A stretch of 64,000 nt of DNA. Origin: Linum tenue. Lineage: Eukaryota > Streptophyta > Magnoliopsida > Malpighiales > Linaceae. Shown here in pieces: positions 36,145 through 49,454 of this stretch (within the stretch, counting starts at the first letter, position 1; each line of letters opens with the position of its first letter). The notes below the pieces were generated by a model. That model saw only the letters and a list, made by a program, of their open reading frames with translations. It did not search any database and was not told where the DNA came from. The stretch spans positions 9,015,475 through 9,079,474 of the forward strand of contig CAMGYJ010000008.1 in NCBI GenBank assembly GCA_946122785.1, read 5' to 3'. Made by a program: the position numbers and the translations under genes.

Positions 36145-36728
36145 TCTTTCCGGCCACAAGCTGATGATGATTAAAAATACAAATTATTTGCTCGGTTTGT
36201 AGTTGCGACACTCCTATACGGTATTCAATTCTGCAATCTGGGATGAATAGGGAAAATGGTTGTTGAGTTGTAACTCTAGCAAGTTTTGAGTTTTTTCCCC
36301 TTGTTACCTTCTTTCTCTCAAGCTGTACCTTGCTCTTTCTAGGAGCTAACTGGTGAAGTTTTGTAACCATAAGTTTCTGATTCTGTCGTTAAGTTGTTAA
36401 GTTCTGTAACTGGCATCTTCATCTGGTAAGCATTCAGTTTTGGGCATTGAATTCTTTTAACCCTTTTCTAGCACCTAGCCTGCCTGCAACTGTCTTCTTC
36501 ATGATTCTACTTGTCTCAAATAGGGTGCAACTCCTTTGAGAGGACTATGAAAATTTTCATGGAGGAAACAACTAAAGAAAGAACAGCTGTTATCAAAATT
36601 TCTCTTCCAGTTTGGTTCCATTACATTAATAGAGATGAAAGAATGGAGATATATATGGAGAGCACTATCGACTTTGATCAAAGAATGAGAGACATTATTA
36701 TTAGTTGTTGGAAGTTCTAGTTGAAGGA
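36145..36728. other. Intergenic between convergent genes
   Basis: 3' flanks of SURF2 and of the uridine kinase-like gene. The open frames at 36499-36732 overlap each other on both strands and look like chance. Confidence 0.45.
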
Positions 36729-39555
36729 TCAATCTGTGCCAAAATAACGGTCTGCGAACTCTCCCATGCCTGGAATCACTCGTAAATCATCATCCAACGT
36801 TTCATCGATCTCTGACGTTATAACTTTGAGCTTGGGGAACTTCTTGCAGATGACATGTATTCCTTGTGGTGCCTGCACTTGTGGTAGATCGGCATACATG
36901 ATTTGCGAGGATAGAGCAAGAACCAAAACGAACATGGAAAGAGATTGGGGGCACTTACTGCTATGAGGTTGAGGAAGATGATGTTGGACTCTGGAACGCC
37001 TTTACTGAGAAGCAAAGACACAGCTTCCACTGCAGAGTTCCCTGTTTTTCACCACATTGAAAAACATGGTTCATTTTCAAAGCTAAATACATTTTCTCGA
37101 TCCTGGGAAACTAATGAACCAGGGGAGGCTTTTGTGACGAACCTGAAGCGAGGACCGGGTCGAGCAATAAGACATGGCGGCTAGAGATGTCTGAAGGTAG
37201 CTTCTCGTATATCAACTGCCTTCCATCATTACGCTCTCCATGGATGAGGATCTTTCCAATTTTGATTCCTTTGCAACATGCTCTCAGCGCATTCTCCATG
37301 CTCTCCCCACTGATTATTAGTATCATAATGAATGATGCTGGTTAGTGATTTGATACCATTCTGACATTCAATGCGGAAGAAAGTATTTTCACACCTCCTG
37401 ATGACTGAGACGCCACACAATCTCTTGCAGAAGACAACTCCTGGGTATATGGATCCTGCACAGAGGAACTTTCTTAAAATCCTCACTAACTTTAGTGACT
37501 AATACACGTAATAGTTCGAACAAATGGAACGAAACTAAAGAGATGGATAGAAAACTGAGTTTCTGGCAGTGTTTCTTGGTGCTCAAGCTTTTGGAGGAGA
37601 GAGGAAATAGAAAATGGCAATAGTTCTGTATTTTACCTGTTGGAGTAATGATCTGCTTCTCTGTAAATGGCAGGTGCCCAAGACCATACTCTACCACCTG
37701 CAAACAGCAATTTTCAAACTATTCACACCGTAACTGAAAAGAAAGTAACAATGCAGTAACTCTATTGTCCCAGTCAGCAATTCAGCTTCAAGTGGGATGC
37801 TTTTACCCACCAAACGAATCAACCGGTCTGCATAGAACACGAAATCATGGTTTGTAGTCTGCATATCCCTTATGAGCGTGTGCATGCCGCCAATCTGGAA
37901 TCAAACTTCCAAGGACACGATCAGCCAGTAAAGAATGAAAGGCTAAGTTTCTAATTCAAAAGAGCAGCATTTGATGAAAACCTGAAATGTGGAGAAGAAA
38001 ACAAAAAGATTTGGATATATCTTGCACAAATCATGCTGTCCAAGCTTGGTATGAATGTGCTGTACAATCAAATCAATGGCAACATCGTTGTCTCCTCCTC
38101 GTGGGATGATAATGTCTGCGTACTTCTTTGAGGGGAGTATGAATTCGTCGAAGCTAGGCTTCACAAACTTAGCATACTGCAACATCACAGGTAGGCAAAT
38201 TGGTTAAGTGGCCATATTTGCTGATCAAAACACTTGATGCAGGATTGACTTCATATCAATCCAATTCAAATGTCTAGTTTTTTGGCTCATGATATCGTCT
38301 TATGTTTATGCCACATTAGTAAGGTAATAAGGAGAATCTGAACACAACCCAAGTCCAAGACATAGCTACATTGTGAACTAGGACAAGGGAGGTTATGGAA
38401 CTTAACTTGATCAAGCACATTCTGAACATCCCTCCCTCTCTCAACTGTATCCCTTTTAATCCTCCTGGCTAGCCGTAGGTCAGAATCTGCACTGGTGAAA
38501 CAATTCGAGAACGTCTTGAATGGTTATGTGAATCACAAGGACTAGAAAAGTTGTACAATCTGATTTCCTGATCAATCTAGTAGATGAGGGGAATAGAACA
38601 CAACCTGTGTCGACGAAAATCTTCATGTTCAGAAGATCACGCACCCGTTCATCGTGAAGAACTAGGATCCCTTCAAGAATCACTATGTCTGCAGGGTTCA
38701 CCTGCAACAGCTCAATCCCCCCGAAAACTTAGTTGAGACATCAACACAAGCAAGTTGACTGCACCAAACAAAAGGAAACCACCACCAATTTCACATCAAT
38801 TCACCTTGCTCCCAGGTCCCACGCTTTGATGGGTCTTGAAGTCGTAGTTCGGCGTGGTGACGGCTTCCCCGCGCTTCAGTGTCTCCATGCACGACAGCAG
38901 AAGCTCTGTGTTGAAAGCATCTGCAACAAACGAATAGAAAACAACCCAGCACCAGTTGATTTCAGCATTGAACAAGAACCCAGAAAAATTGAAGGCTAGC
39001 CCAGGAAAGTAAAGCTACCGGGATGGTCAAAGTTGTATTCTTTGACGTTCTTCAGTTGCTCAGGTGTAAGGGACCGGTAAAATGAATCCTTTCACAAAGG
39101 GGGGAAAACAGAGTTACAAAGAAGAGAAAGTCCATTGATTCGTTCGATCCAGAATCTCAAACAACATTCCTGAAAGAAAAGAGATCACTCTATTCTCACT
39201 TGATTAACGAGAACGACTCGTTGATCGTGGAGCTGGGAGATGATCAGATTACAGACAGTCGTTTTGCCGGAAGCAGTCCCGCCGGCGACACCTGAAAACA
39301 CGCAGAGAGTGATTTCAGCCAAAATCCCAGATCGGGAAAATGAGAAACCAGCGGTAGGGTGGGGATTTAATTGCCGATCATGAATGGCTGCTTGGGCAGG
39401 TGCTTTGTCGGTGAAGGCTGCGAAGGTGATCTACTATTTGATTTTACGGAGAAGGGAGGATCTTTTGTAGCCGGCATTGCCGTGGATACTGCTGCTGTCG
39501 CTGCCGCCGCAGTCGGTGTCTTGGAGCTGGAGGCGTTAATGTTCTTCTTCTCCAT
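36729..39555 (-). CDS. Uridine kinase-like / uracil phosphoribosyltransferase-like protein, 13 exons
   Basis: Exons, high to low: 39555-39375, 39291-39200, 39088-39019, 38920-38805, 38701-38605, 38486-38407, 38176-37982, 37894-37811, 37697-37637, 37455-37395, 37309-37143, 37041-36959, 36872-36729. The total is 1431 nt, 476 aa, with all phases consistent. The N-terminus is a low-complexity Ala/Ser/Pro stretch. The uridine-kinase half has a P-loop [36 protein letters not shown] and [15 protein letters not shown]. The UPRT-like half has [16 protein letters not shown] and [18 protein letters not shown], ending [10 protein letters not shown]. This is the plant UKL family of pyrimidine-salvage proteins. 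Intron 1 has a GC donor (ATCG|GCAATT) and an AG acceptor; no GT donor nearby would restore Gly-Val-Ala-Gly. Confidence 0.92.
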
Positions 39556-39821
39556 GGTGAAACGGAAGATATCGGCTGGTTGCAGGACTGGAGATTCAAT
39601 TAGAAGATTGGATTTTTAATTATTTTCTTCTTATTAATCGGTTTCGGGTTTTTCATTCTGCTTCCATATCAGTCGAGTCTCTGTTGTTTCCTTTCCATAT
39701 TTTCAGATGACCTCCGGAACTACTGACCGAGAGACGCGGGAAACCTGGATCACACGTGTCACAAACCCAGTTCCCTCTTCTCTTGATTGAAATATTAGCA
39801 GTGGTAACAATCAAACAGCAA

Positions 39822-39913
39822 CCGACTTTAGCTCAGTTGGTAGAGCGGAGGACTGTAGTGGGCAAAGCCATCAGTATATCCTTAGGTCGCTGGTTCGAAT
39901 CCGGCAAGTCGGA
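39822..39913 (+). tRNA. tRNA-Tyr (GTA) with 19-nt intron
   Basis: The acceptor stem CCGACTT/AAGTCGG is a perfect 7 bp. The A box TAGCTCAGTTGG and B box GGTTCGAATCC are consensus. The anticodon loop is CTGTAGA once an intron at about 39859-39877 is removed, leaving 73 nt. The intron sits just 3' of the anticodon, as in all nuclear tRNA-Tyr genes. CAA-type motifs (caatcaaac) lie just upstream, as in plant tRNA leaders. Confidence 0.95.
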
Positions 39914-39920
39914 TTTTTTA
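39914..39920 (+). terminator. Pol III terminator of tRNA-Tyr
   Basis: A run of six T directly follows the tRNA 3' end, a standard RNA polymerase III stop. Confidence 0.8.
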
Positions 39921-40428
39921 ACTAATTTTCGTGTTTCGATATTTTAGCAATTGTTTCTACATTTTTAAGATTTTGTCAATCTATTTTGAAAAATATGAAT
40001 ATTGTTTGTGTTATGGGCTTATGGCATTTCAACTTTTTTTTCTTTTCATTTTTCACGCCATATTCGGTGTTCTTCATTAGCAGGTTTGTTTCAACTTTCA
40101 ACATATGGTAAACAGGTAAAGCTGAAGCAAAAGAAAGAACCTTTATGGACTGGACTGCAAATATTACAAACACTGTATATTCCAAATTACATACAGAAGA
40201 TCCCCCCACCTAAAGGGGATTCAAACAAAAGACAGTTCTCTGTCTCTGAAAAACTTCTGATCGATTGAGCAGAATGTCATACATGGACAAGACCTCTACA
40301 TGTAGCTTAAGTCCCTTCTCCAACCTACTAATGGTTTGAGCAGAATTTTATGGAACGGGACTTAAGACCAAAATAAATAGGGTGGTGATGATGATGGTAC
40401 AACAATGAAACAGCTACTACTACCACCA
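39921..40428. other. Intergenic
   Basis: Between tRNA-Tyr and the 3' end of GUN1; probably GUN1 3' untranslated sequence in its right part. No other feature seen. Confidence 0.4.
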
Positions 40429-43400
40429 CTACAAAGCAATCATCTGCATTTCAACACCGGATCTCGAAACATCATTGTCTGCGACGTCTGGTGTTCTGGC
40501 ATCGTGAAGAACGAGCACACTTAGGGTGCCGGGTTCTCTCAGCCATGCAGTGACGAGAGCTCCTGATGATATGAACCGACCTAGGTTGCATTTCGCCTGT
40601 TGGAATGGGGCTCCCATTCCGGTAAGCAGAGCTTCCACATTTCTCTTTAGGGCACTGTTTCCTACCACTTTACTATGCTTGCCCCATCCAGTCAGGATGC
40701 TGCAAGAAACCAACAACAAAAAGTAACATGAGTATATAAGCAGCTGCTTGAAATAGTGTGTCCTTTAGGGCAGCAAATTTTTAGCCTACTAACTGTTAGA
40801 CAGTGGTATAAGATCCAACATAACCTTCTCCCAACAACTCGAGTTATTGGGACCAACTGATTTATGACACTAACAACATGATCTACAAGTTTGTTAAAAA
40901 TCAGAGTAGTTCAATGATTATTTGCGTAATTGAACAGAGCTAATGGTAGGATGCATACTTCAACCATTTGGGCAGTTCTCGGCCTTCAAACACAATGGAT
41001 CGGATATCAAGCAGCCATGTGTGAACCATGGCTAGAGCAGCGCCAGAAGACATCAGATGCAGATCTAAGCAAGAGTCTGACCACACGGTCTCCCATACCT
41101 GACGACGTTTTCCTTCGACCACAACTAGCTGGGCCCCACGTTTCTGTTAATATGAATTGGCAAGAATATCTTGATTAGCAGCAGGCTCTCGTGCTAAGAT
41201 ATAGTATATAAGGAGTGACAACTGACCTGCCCAAAATGCCACAGAACATCTGTTAGCGCGTTGTAGAAGGCAGATGCAGTGGGAGCGTCCAAAGACTTCA
41301 TTTCGTCAAAGAGTGAGCATGCCTGCAGCCAAGCATTTCCTCTGTAACCCATCAGGAGTCCATGAGCTACACCGTAGATTTGGTTATCAAATGAGCGTAG
41401 CTCCTCGAGTAACACCGAGGCATCTTGAAAGGAATTACAACGACTGCATCAGAACAAAAGGTAAACTTACACAATCGAATATGCTACGCTGGGTTTTCTC
41501 CATCAGTTCAAGAGCTTATGTAACTAAGCAATAACGCCAAGAAACAGCGTAGGTTACCTGCAAGCATTTAGAATGGCTGAAAATGTGACAACATTTGGTT
41601 TGATTCGCAGCTCATGCATCTTTTGGAAGAGCCCCAATATGCATAAAAGTTCCTTCCTTTCGCCATTCTTTGATAACCCAGTCTTCTCCGCGGCAAGCTG
41701 CCCAAATATCTTCATGATCTTGTTATCACCTTTCTCCATCAGCTCATCTAACCCAGCAGCCTCCTGGGCAATAATTGTCCTTAAAGGACCAACTTGCAAC
41801 ATTTCATCGCCCTTCTCAGCATCATTAACCACCACAGATTCCGAATCAAATAACAGACCAAAACCATTGATGATCGAGTTGTAAGTTACGACATTAGGTC
41901 TAGTACCAGCCTTTGTCATTTCATCAAGCAAAGAAACAGCAGTTTCAACGAATCCACCAACACACAACACATTGATAAGTGCACTGTAGAGAACAACATC
42001 AGCCTCGAATCCTGCTAGCTTCAACTCTCTAAACGCTTCCATGGCTTCATTATAAAACCCACCTTTGGAATACACATCGATCAAAGTCGAATAGGTTACC
42101 AAGTTTGGAGACACACGCCGTAGTTTCATGTCTTCAAACACTCTTCTCACTTCATGGTACTTGCACTTCTTCCCGAATGTAGCTATGAGTGCATTATAAG
42201 TAACAACATCTCTTCCAAATCCAAAAGCTTGCATCTCCTTGTAGACGTCCAGAGCCTCCTCAAGCTTACCAAGGTTAGCATAAACCGAGAGCAATGTGTT
42301 ATACAAAACTCTATCCAACTCAATCCCCTTAACCTTCATTTCATTAAACAACAACAGGGCATCATTCAATCTACCAGCTTTAGCATAACCATCAATCATA
42401 ATGCTATAAGTAACCACATTTGGAAACATCTTCTCTCCAGGCATCTCGGACATAATCTTCGATGCTTTGTCTAATTGCCCAGCTTTACAAGCAGCATCCA
42501 GAAGGGTATTATAAGTATGCAAATCCCGTTGGATCCCTCGACCTTCCATTTCACTGAACAAACTTCTGGCAGCATCCCATAAACCTCCTCTACTACATAC
42601 AGCAAGCAGAGTGTTGTAGGTAATTCGATCAGGCTCCACTTCATCCTTCAACATGAGGTTGAAAATCTCTACTAGTTTTCTATACTCAACTCCCCCCTTG
42701 CCACAAGCATCAATCACAGCATTGTAAGTGACCAAATTCGGCTTAAGGCCATAGTACTTCATCGATTCCAAGACCTGCATAGCTTCATTACAGTAGCCAC
42801 TCTTCCCATAAGCACTAATCAAAGCAGAGAAAGTGTACACATTGTTGCCATACCCTTCATTGAAAGCTGTCTCAAAGACGCTCTTTGCCAGCTCCACTTT
42901 GCCCAATCTTCCGAGTGTGCTGATCATGGAGCTGGCTAACTTCCCCTTCTCCAGCTTTCTCTTCTCCCTCTTGATGGCAAACTCGAAGCAGCAGAGGGCT
43001 CTTCCCCAATCGCCATTGTTGCCGAGCTCACGGAGCATGTAAATGTAGTCGTCGGAGCTGCAGAGGCGAGACTCAAACGCGAGGAGAACGTTCTCGAGGG
43101 TTAATTCGTCTTTTCCTGAACTCATCACCTGGCGGAGAGCCTCCTCGGAGATTGGAGTGTGGCGGGAGCCCGCCGTTGACTTAGGTCGACCCAGGTGGAA
43201 CTTGGAGACGACCCGGGTCGAGCTGCGACCCGAAAAATTGGCGGCGAGGTTGGAATCGGGTGACTTAAGGGGAGCTAGGGAAGGAAAGGCGGGAGCTGTA
43301 GCAGCGGAGGAAGAAGCGGCGGCGGCGGCGCTGCGCGTGCCCGGGACCCAGAATTTCTGATTGGGTACCTGGCGGTACTGCTGCGGGTGGTGGTGGTGGT

Positions 43401-43503
43401 GGTGGTGCTGACGGTGGCTGCTGGTCTGGAAGTTGTTTTGTGTTAGCGGGTTGTTGTGATAAGGCTTCTGGGCGTTGATTGAGAGCGGCGGCGTGGACGC
43501 CAT
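40429..43503 (-). CDS. GUN1: GUN1, plastid PPR-SMR protein of retrograde signalling
   Basis: Exons are 43503-41558, 41443-41227, 41143-40965 and 40699-40429, all phases consistent, 870 aa. After a low-complexity N-terminus (His and Pro runs; plastid targeting expected) comes [12 protein letters not shown] sequence and [19 protein letters not shown], matching remembered GUN1. A run of about eleven PPR motifs follows, with typical [21 protein letters not shown] and [20 protein letters not shown] phrasing. The C-terminus is the SMR domain: [20 protein letters not shown] and [12 protein letters not shown]. It integrates plastid stress signals, tetrapyrrole metabolism and plastid import with nuclear gene expression. 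Exon 3 joins exon 4 as ELPK-C-ILTGWGK, two residues shorter than the Arabidopsis sequence I remember. Confidence 0.93.
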
Positions 43504-44978
43504 TGTCGCTGTTGGTAGAGCTGAGTTCGATTAACAATCGGGACGAAACGGGGGTAAAGGAGTGAAAAAGGGTTGAACTTTTTGAACCCAACAGTCAGTG
43601 GGCAGTGATTGCAAGCTTTCTAGGGCGGGAGACAGCTGAGAGCGGCGACGGCCATTTTCGTGCAAAGGATATGGCAGAGAGGCAATAGAAAGAGAAGATG
43701 TGTGTAAAATATTCATCCGTGTGTGTGCAAAAATGAGTTCTCCTTTTTCTTTTCTAATCTAAGTTCGGCAGCTGAAACAGAGCATTGGAATGTTCACTTA
43801 TTTTTATCCAATTTCAGAAAATGTTGATAATGATCCTATGCTAACAAAACGGTCCCAAGAATGGTCATATAAGTTTCGCCTGTTTAACAGAACAGTCACA
43901 AATATTTAAAAACTTATATCAAAATGAAAAACGGCATTTACGCTTAATTTCGTGATTCCATCTACAAATCAATTGGGTTGTTGATGTGTCATACGAAAAA
44001 ACTATCATAGTCAGCTTTTAAAGCTGTGGACGGAAGCACCGTTTTGTTTTTCTATATATACATATATGAATTTTTTGTTAGTTTTTAATGTTTTTGTGAC
44101 GGTAAATTTTTTCTTTAATTTTTAATGACTTTGTAATAATTTTGTGTCACGCAAACTTGTATTTGTTTTTGCCAATTACTCATATTTTCTTAAACGAAAT
44201 GGTTTAGTTTGTGATGCTAAACAAATTGCGTAGGGCTCTTGATCTTGCAAACCCTCCAACGTCCAAACCATTAGTAAAACAAGAAAGAGTCTCCTATAGA
44301 GAAATTCGAACAAGAAAAGAGTCTCATAATCAATGTGGAGGTTTTGGTTGTTGGAGGGAAACAAAGCAAAATGTACCGGACTACACAAAGAATTGGGGCT
44401 CATGATGTAAAGTTACTGTCTTTGAACCATGCAATAAGGTCACCCGTAATTAGACTACATGAAAGAATCATTAAAGCTTGCATATCAATCAATGAAGGGA
44501 TGAAAGCTTCAACAGATTGTAAAATTTCCCTACATGGCTTCCTTCCCCTCTCCCTCCCCACATTTTGTAGGCAAAAAGGTAAAAACTTTAAATTGAGTTT
44601 GGCCAGCAGAAGTTCAGCACTGTATCTCAGTTCAGATACATATACATAAGAACGAATCATTAACCATAATCATGCTTCTCTTATGGAACCTTAACAATCT
44701 GGTTTCCCTTCCACGTCTCCTGTGTATGGAATTGGAGCACATTCACTCGGGCCAAAAAATCTAAGCAAACTTCTGTGGAAAGAATTCTGTTCTTGAGTAG
44801 TGTAAAATTTGCAGTTCCCTTTTAATTAACAGCTCCCCAAAACCTGTCATATGGACACAAAGGGAAGCATAGCTGTTGAAGAAGTGCTGCAGAAAGAATG
44901 AAAGGAAGAGTGAAAAGAAAGAAACGCGGAGAAGATGGTAATTACGTTATACCGTATTCACATTGTAGGTACATTCTA
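43504..44978. other. Intergenic
   Basis: The GUN1 leader (about 43504-43740), then AT-rich sequence and the 3' flank of the methyltransferase gene. Open frames at 44176-44660 overlap on both strands and show no family signature. Confidence 0.4.
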
Positions 44979-47637
44979 CTAATCGCTCCATAGCTTCTTC
45001 CTGGCAATCAGGACCCGCTCTTCACTCACCGAGAGAGCATCAGTGCTCGGTTCAACTTCCGACACCCACCGATCCCACTTCAAGGCCGGTAATGACTTCT
45101 GGATATAGCTAATGATCGATGGTTTGTCTCGTATGATGACGAATGCTTCGGGCCTCAGGATCCTATCCATTTCCACGAGCAGGTCTTCGGTACTGCAGCC
45201 TCGCTCCTCGAGCTCCGAGAATACTGCCCAGGCATGGAGGAGATCGTATGTTCTCGGATATGTAGAGAATGATTCACACCTGAGTGAAGACAGAGGCCAC
45301 AAGTTTCCATCAGGATCATTAAATGTAAAGCTAGAATCAAGGTTGATAACATATTTATCGCTATACAATGATATCCCCCAAAAACAGGTATTATAAATAC
45401 TACTGAGTATTGACCCTGGGAATCATTGATGCTAAAAGAGTGAGAGGAAGGATGAATGAGCTACCAGTCATGAACCGTTCCAATCAAGCCACGATCATAG
45501 ATGATCTTAAGCCGGGCTGAGATGGTGACTGGAGCAACATTCATCACCCAGACATCTGTATCTTTAAGAGCGGCAGCAAAACCTCCGAGATTTGCATTCA
45601 TATCCATGACATTCCTGAAGTAGCTCTTCCTCACAACGGATTTCATCTGCTTCCAGTACTCATTCACCCTAAATTTCCATATACGCTGCAAAAATAAAAT
45701 GGAAAGAAGTAAGCTAGCTATCAACATAAAAAATATCGAGAAGGTGGTTAGACAAATTAAGCAACGAGTCAGGAAGCCTTACAGTGTCTTCATGGAACTC
45801 TTCGGGACTAACACCAATGTCTTCCAAACGTGGAGGCGGTGTGATTAGCCTCTGCGGCCATGGTACCAATCCAGTCCCTTTCTCCCTGTGCATCTCTAAA
45901 AGAAAAAACAAAAAAATGAATTGATAACTTCAGCAAAAGGCTAGTGAATGCTCTTGGAATTAACAAACCAAGTTTGGTCACTGAACTTGTGTGGTATAAG
46001 TCAAATTAGGCACTGAACTTGATTTCAATGCAATTGAAGGACATGATTCAGTTAAGTTCAACTTTCGGGTACTTACGTGCAGAGTATTGAGAAATGCAGG
46101 CCTTCATCTGCACATTCCACACACCATCTGCATCATCTTCAATGCTACACAAAGGCGGTTGAGTACCAGGCTCTCTCTTCAAGTAACAACCATTGCTCGT
46201 GGGTTTCTGCCAGATCACGGTTTGGTCTTTCTTGGAAGCAACCCTCCAGCACATTCTTTTCAGAAGATCATGCATAGCATTCCCTATCCTTAGGTTCTCC
46301 GGATCCTTAGCATACGCCTCAGGGGACGAATAAGCGAAATAGCCTCCTGGTCTCAACACCCTATCAAGCTCCAACAGCAGGATTCCATCCCTCTGCAGCC
46401 AATCGATTCTGCACCTTGAACAATGAGCCAAATCGAACGATCTGCTCGGATACGGAAGCCTCTTGGTCCCCAAGACACCAAGGGTCGATGGAATCCCTCT
46501 CTCCAATGCAAACTGTATCTGGTTCTCGTGAACATCATTTGGTGCCAGGGACATGGCTATGGTGCTGTGCTGAAGAAGATAGGCACCGAAGCTTGCCACT
46601 CCACAGCCCACGTCGAGGACATTCCTGAGGTTCCCACCATTGTGAAGCTTGTCGTTTGGAAACTTAAGCATCTACATGAATAGGGTAGCTTGTCATATGA
46701 TCTTGAATGAAGAGATTGTAACAAAACGACAGTAACTTGTGTCTGTGGGGTCGAATTTGTGGCTTTGCATTGAAGGAACGAGAATAACGGTTCAAACTTT
46801 CTCAGCAAACAAATAAGACAGAACAAGTCAAAGAAAGAGAGGGTGGAAAGATGAAAACTTTCTGGGCACAATCAATCATAATTACCCTAGCGAGAGAGAC
46901 AATGTACTTGTCAGCACCATAATGGAAATGGGTTCCTCCACCAGGGAAATTGATCTTATCCCCCTTAACAACCATCCAATTCTGATCAGACTTTTCGCTC
47001 GCCAAGTGGGTATGTGGGATATTAGCCTTCCACACTTCATCTCTACTCTCCGGCCATCTTATCGGAATCTGAAACTCTAAATGCCAGCATTTCATCACGA
47101 CAACTAAAACCAAACCAACTCTCCGAAACACAAACACTCCAGTTTATCCTGCCTAACCTTATAACCAGCCGGCGGCGGAATCAGACAATTGAGCCGCCGC
47201 TGCGGCGGCGGACAGTGCCGCTCGTAGTGCTCCATCAACGACAAGTTCAGCTTCAACCTCAGCTGGTAAATTAGCTCTCTATCCAAGCAAGGTATCAGCT
47301 CGGAGTACTTCATATCACAGATCTACAATCAAACACGCCAACACTCTCCAACATCAAACGACATCCAAATCCCCCAATTCGAGGAAAAAAGAACTGAACT
47401 TACCGGAATGGTTCTGGGTAGTTCCAGATTCTGGAGGGAGTCATCGTCGAAGTGCTGGGGACCGGGCAGTGAACCGAGGACCGGGTCAGAGCCGTCGCGG
47501 CGGAGGGATTCTGGGTCCGATCCGGGCGCGAAGGAAGAGCCGTAGTATAAACAGAGTAGGCCGAGAAACAGGATGACGATCAGGAGAAGGTAAGTGATTA
47601 GCTTGGACGACCGAAGCTGGTCGCTTTTCTGCCTCAT
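44979..47637 (-). CDS. Putative Golgi methyltransferase, PMT9-like (pectin methyltransferase family)
   Basis: Exons, high to low: 47637-47404, 47322-47158, 47068-46886, 46671-46077, 45895-45783, 45685-45465, 45279-44979. Phases agree; 603 aa. It is a type II membrane protein: short basic N-terminus, then one helix ([20 protein letters not shown]). The DUF248 methyltransferase follows, with [39 protein letters not shown], the SAM-binding [50 protein letters not shown], then a second lobe with [16 protein letters not shown] and AEDLL-like/[13 protein letters not shown]. Wording is closest to Arabidopsis PMT9. The family (including QUA2 and QUA3) is thought to methyl-esterify pectin in the Golgi; activity here is inferred. 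Confidence 0.9.
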
Positions 47638-48097
47638 TCTTCTTCTTCTTCTTCGTTCCGATTGAATCGGTGGAGGGTTAAAACTGAAAAGACTTGAACT
47701 TTCGATGGAAATGAATTGAATTCGAAAAGCCCTGGTGGATTGGAAGCTTGAAACTGAACCGGTAAGAAAGGAATCTGATTTCTGCGACCTTTTTCAGCTG
47801 CTTTGCTTCTTGCTGGGCTGGCTACTACTACTAGTCTGCTAGACTACTACTGAGCACTGAACTGTTCTGTCGTCTGAAAGGGCGGGGAAGAATCAGGTGA
47901 GGTCGAGCTCAGTGGTGCGAGTGGAGGAATTGGTTTGGTTGACGTTTCGGTTTGATTCAATAAAGCCGGCCAGCCCCAGTGAGGCCCAAATAGGTGGGCT
48001 GCCCCATCTAGAGTCCATTGGATTGATATGGATCAGTAACCTGCTTTTGTTTCAGGGGTGGTGGTGTTGACGAATGACGACTACAATGCTTTTCTCT
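47638..48097. promoter_or_regulatory. Upstream region of the PMT9-like gene
   Basis: About 460 bp between the methyltransferase start and the transposon target duplication. It has a (ttc)n-like tract at 47638-47656. No firm TATA box on the minus strand. Confidence 0.35.
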
Positions 48098-48106
48098 AAC
48101 TCACTT

Positions 48107-48171
48107 CGACCAGGTTCAGGCCCTTAAGGCCAAATCCTTAAGGAGTTCCTTAAGTGATTTTCGGCCATTGG
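48107..48171 (+). repeat. Left terminal inverted repeat of the Mutator-like element
   Basis: Pairs with 51883-51947 read in reverse. Shared blocks are CCTTAAG, CTTAAGGAGTT, CTTAAG and TGGCCA-like, with scattered mismatches. Confidence 0.85.
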
Positions 48172-48861
48172 ATTGATTTATATTAGTTAATGGTTGTTGA
48201 GCCGTTTTTAGGTAGGTAAGGGTAGTGTTGGCATTAGGAATTTTAATTAATTAATGAGTGTATTTTAATTAATTACCTGCCGTTTTTTCACGTAGCATGC
48301 GGTAGGGTTTTATTAGTTTTACTTTAGGTTTTTTGTTTACGTAAGAAGGTGAGTTGCTGAACAACGGCCGGTGACAGGTCTCTGTTTCTGGCGGCGACAC
48401 GCTTCTGCTTCCGGCGGCGAACAGGCAGTCACCGTGACCCGGCGGCGACCCGGCGGCGACCCGGAGCTTACGGGCGACCTCCTCTGCCCTCAGTCGTGCA
48501 GCTTGCTCCTCTGACAGCTGCTGCTCAATCCTGCTCGTCGTCTCCCGTACTGCTGCTCCATACTGTTAACTTTTCTTCAACCTATTTCACACCATCAGCA
48601 AGCTCAGGATTCAAGGGACAGATATAGAGCAAGGTTAATCTACATAAACGGCGGCGACCCGGCAACGACCCGGCGACGACCAGACAAAACTACCGCCGGC
48701 GGTAGCAGTCTCCCTCTTTAGCTTTATCCCGACAAAATATCGACGGCAGTCTTCATCTCCCCGTAGCTTCACGGCAGGTATGTGATTTTTTTATGTTTGG
48801 TTATTAACGTGTTATTATCAGTATTATCATCTAATGTTAACGTGTTTTTAACATTATTATT

Positions 48862-49290
48862 ATCATCTAACGTGTTATTAACATTATTATTAACATTATT
48901 ATTATATAATGTTAACATACTATTAACGTGTTATTAACATTATTGATTGTTTGCTTAACGTCTTATTAACATTATTATTATCTATTGTTAACATTATTAT
49001 TATCTAATGTTAACCGATAATAAGTTCAGTTATTATTGTTATGTTTTAGGTTATTACCGTGGGTAGTAGTTCTTTATTATCTAATGTGTTATTAACATTA
49101 TTATTAACATTATTATTATATAATGTTAACATACTATTAACGTGTTATTAACATTATTCATTGTTTGCTTAACGTCTTATTAACATTATTATTATCTATT
49201 GTTAACATTATTATTATCTAATGTTAACCGATAATAAGTTCAGTTATTATCGTTATTGTTTAGGTTATTACCGTGGGTAGTAGTTCTTAT
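48862..49290. repeat. 214-bp tandem duplication inside the element, rich in TTATTAAC
   Basis: 'attatataatgttaacatac' occurs at 48901 and 49115, so the period is 214. Both copies end with 'ttaccgtgggtagtagttct'. The copies are nearly identical. Confidence 0.9.
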
Positions 49291-49454
49291 ATTTTTATTT
49301 CTATTAGCATTTTAATTAAATCATGGAATTTATTTTACATAAATTGAATGTGTTATTAACATTTTCAGGCATCATTTTTAAAGTGAAACTTTACATGTTG
49401 TTAACAATCTGATTCACCGTTTTGTTAATGTCAATTACGTAGGTTATCAACATC

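Noticed and set aside
40969..41178. Plus-strand frames within GUN1
   Set aside because: Lie opposite verified GUN1 exons encoding the SMR domain.
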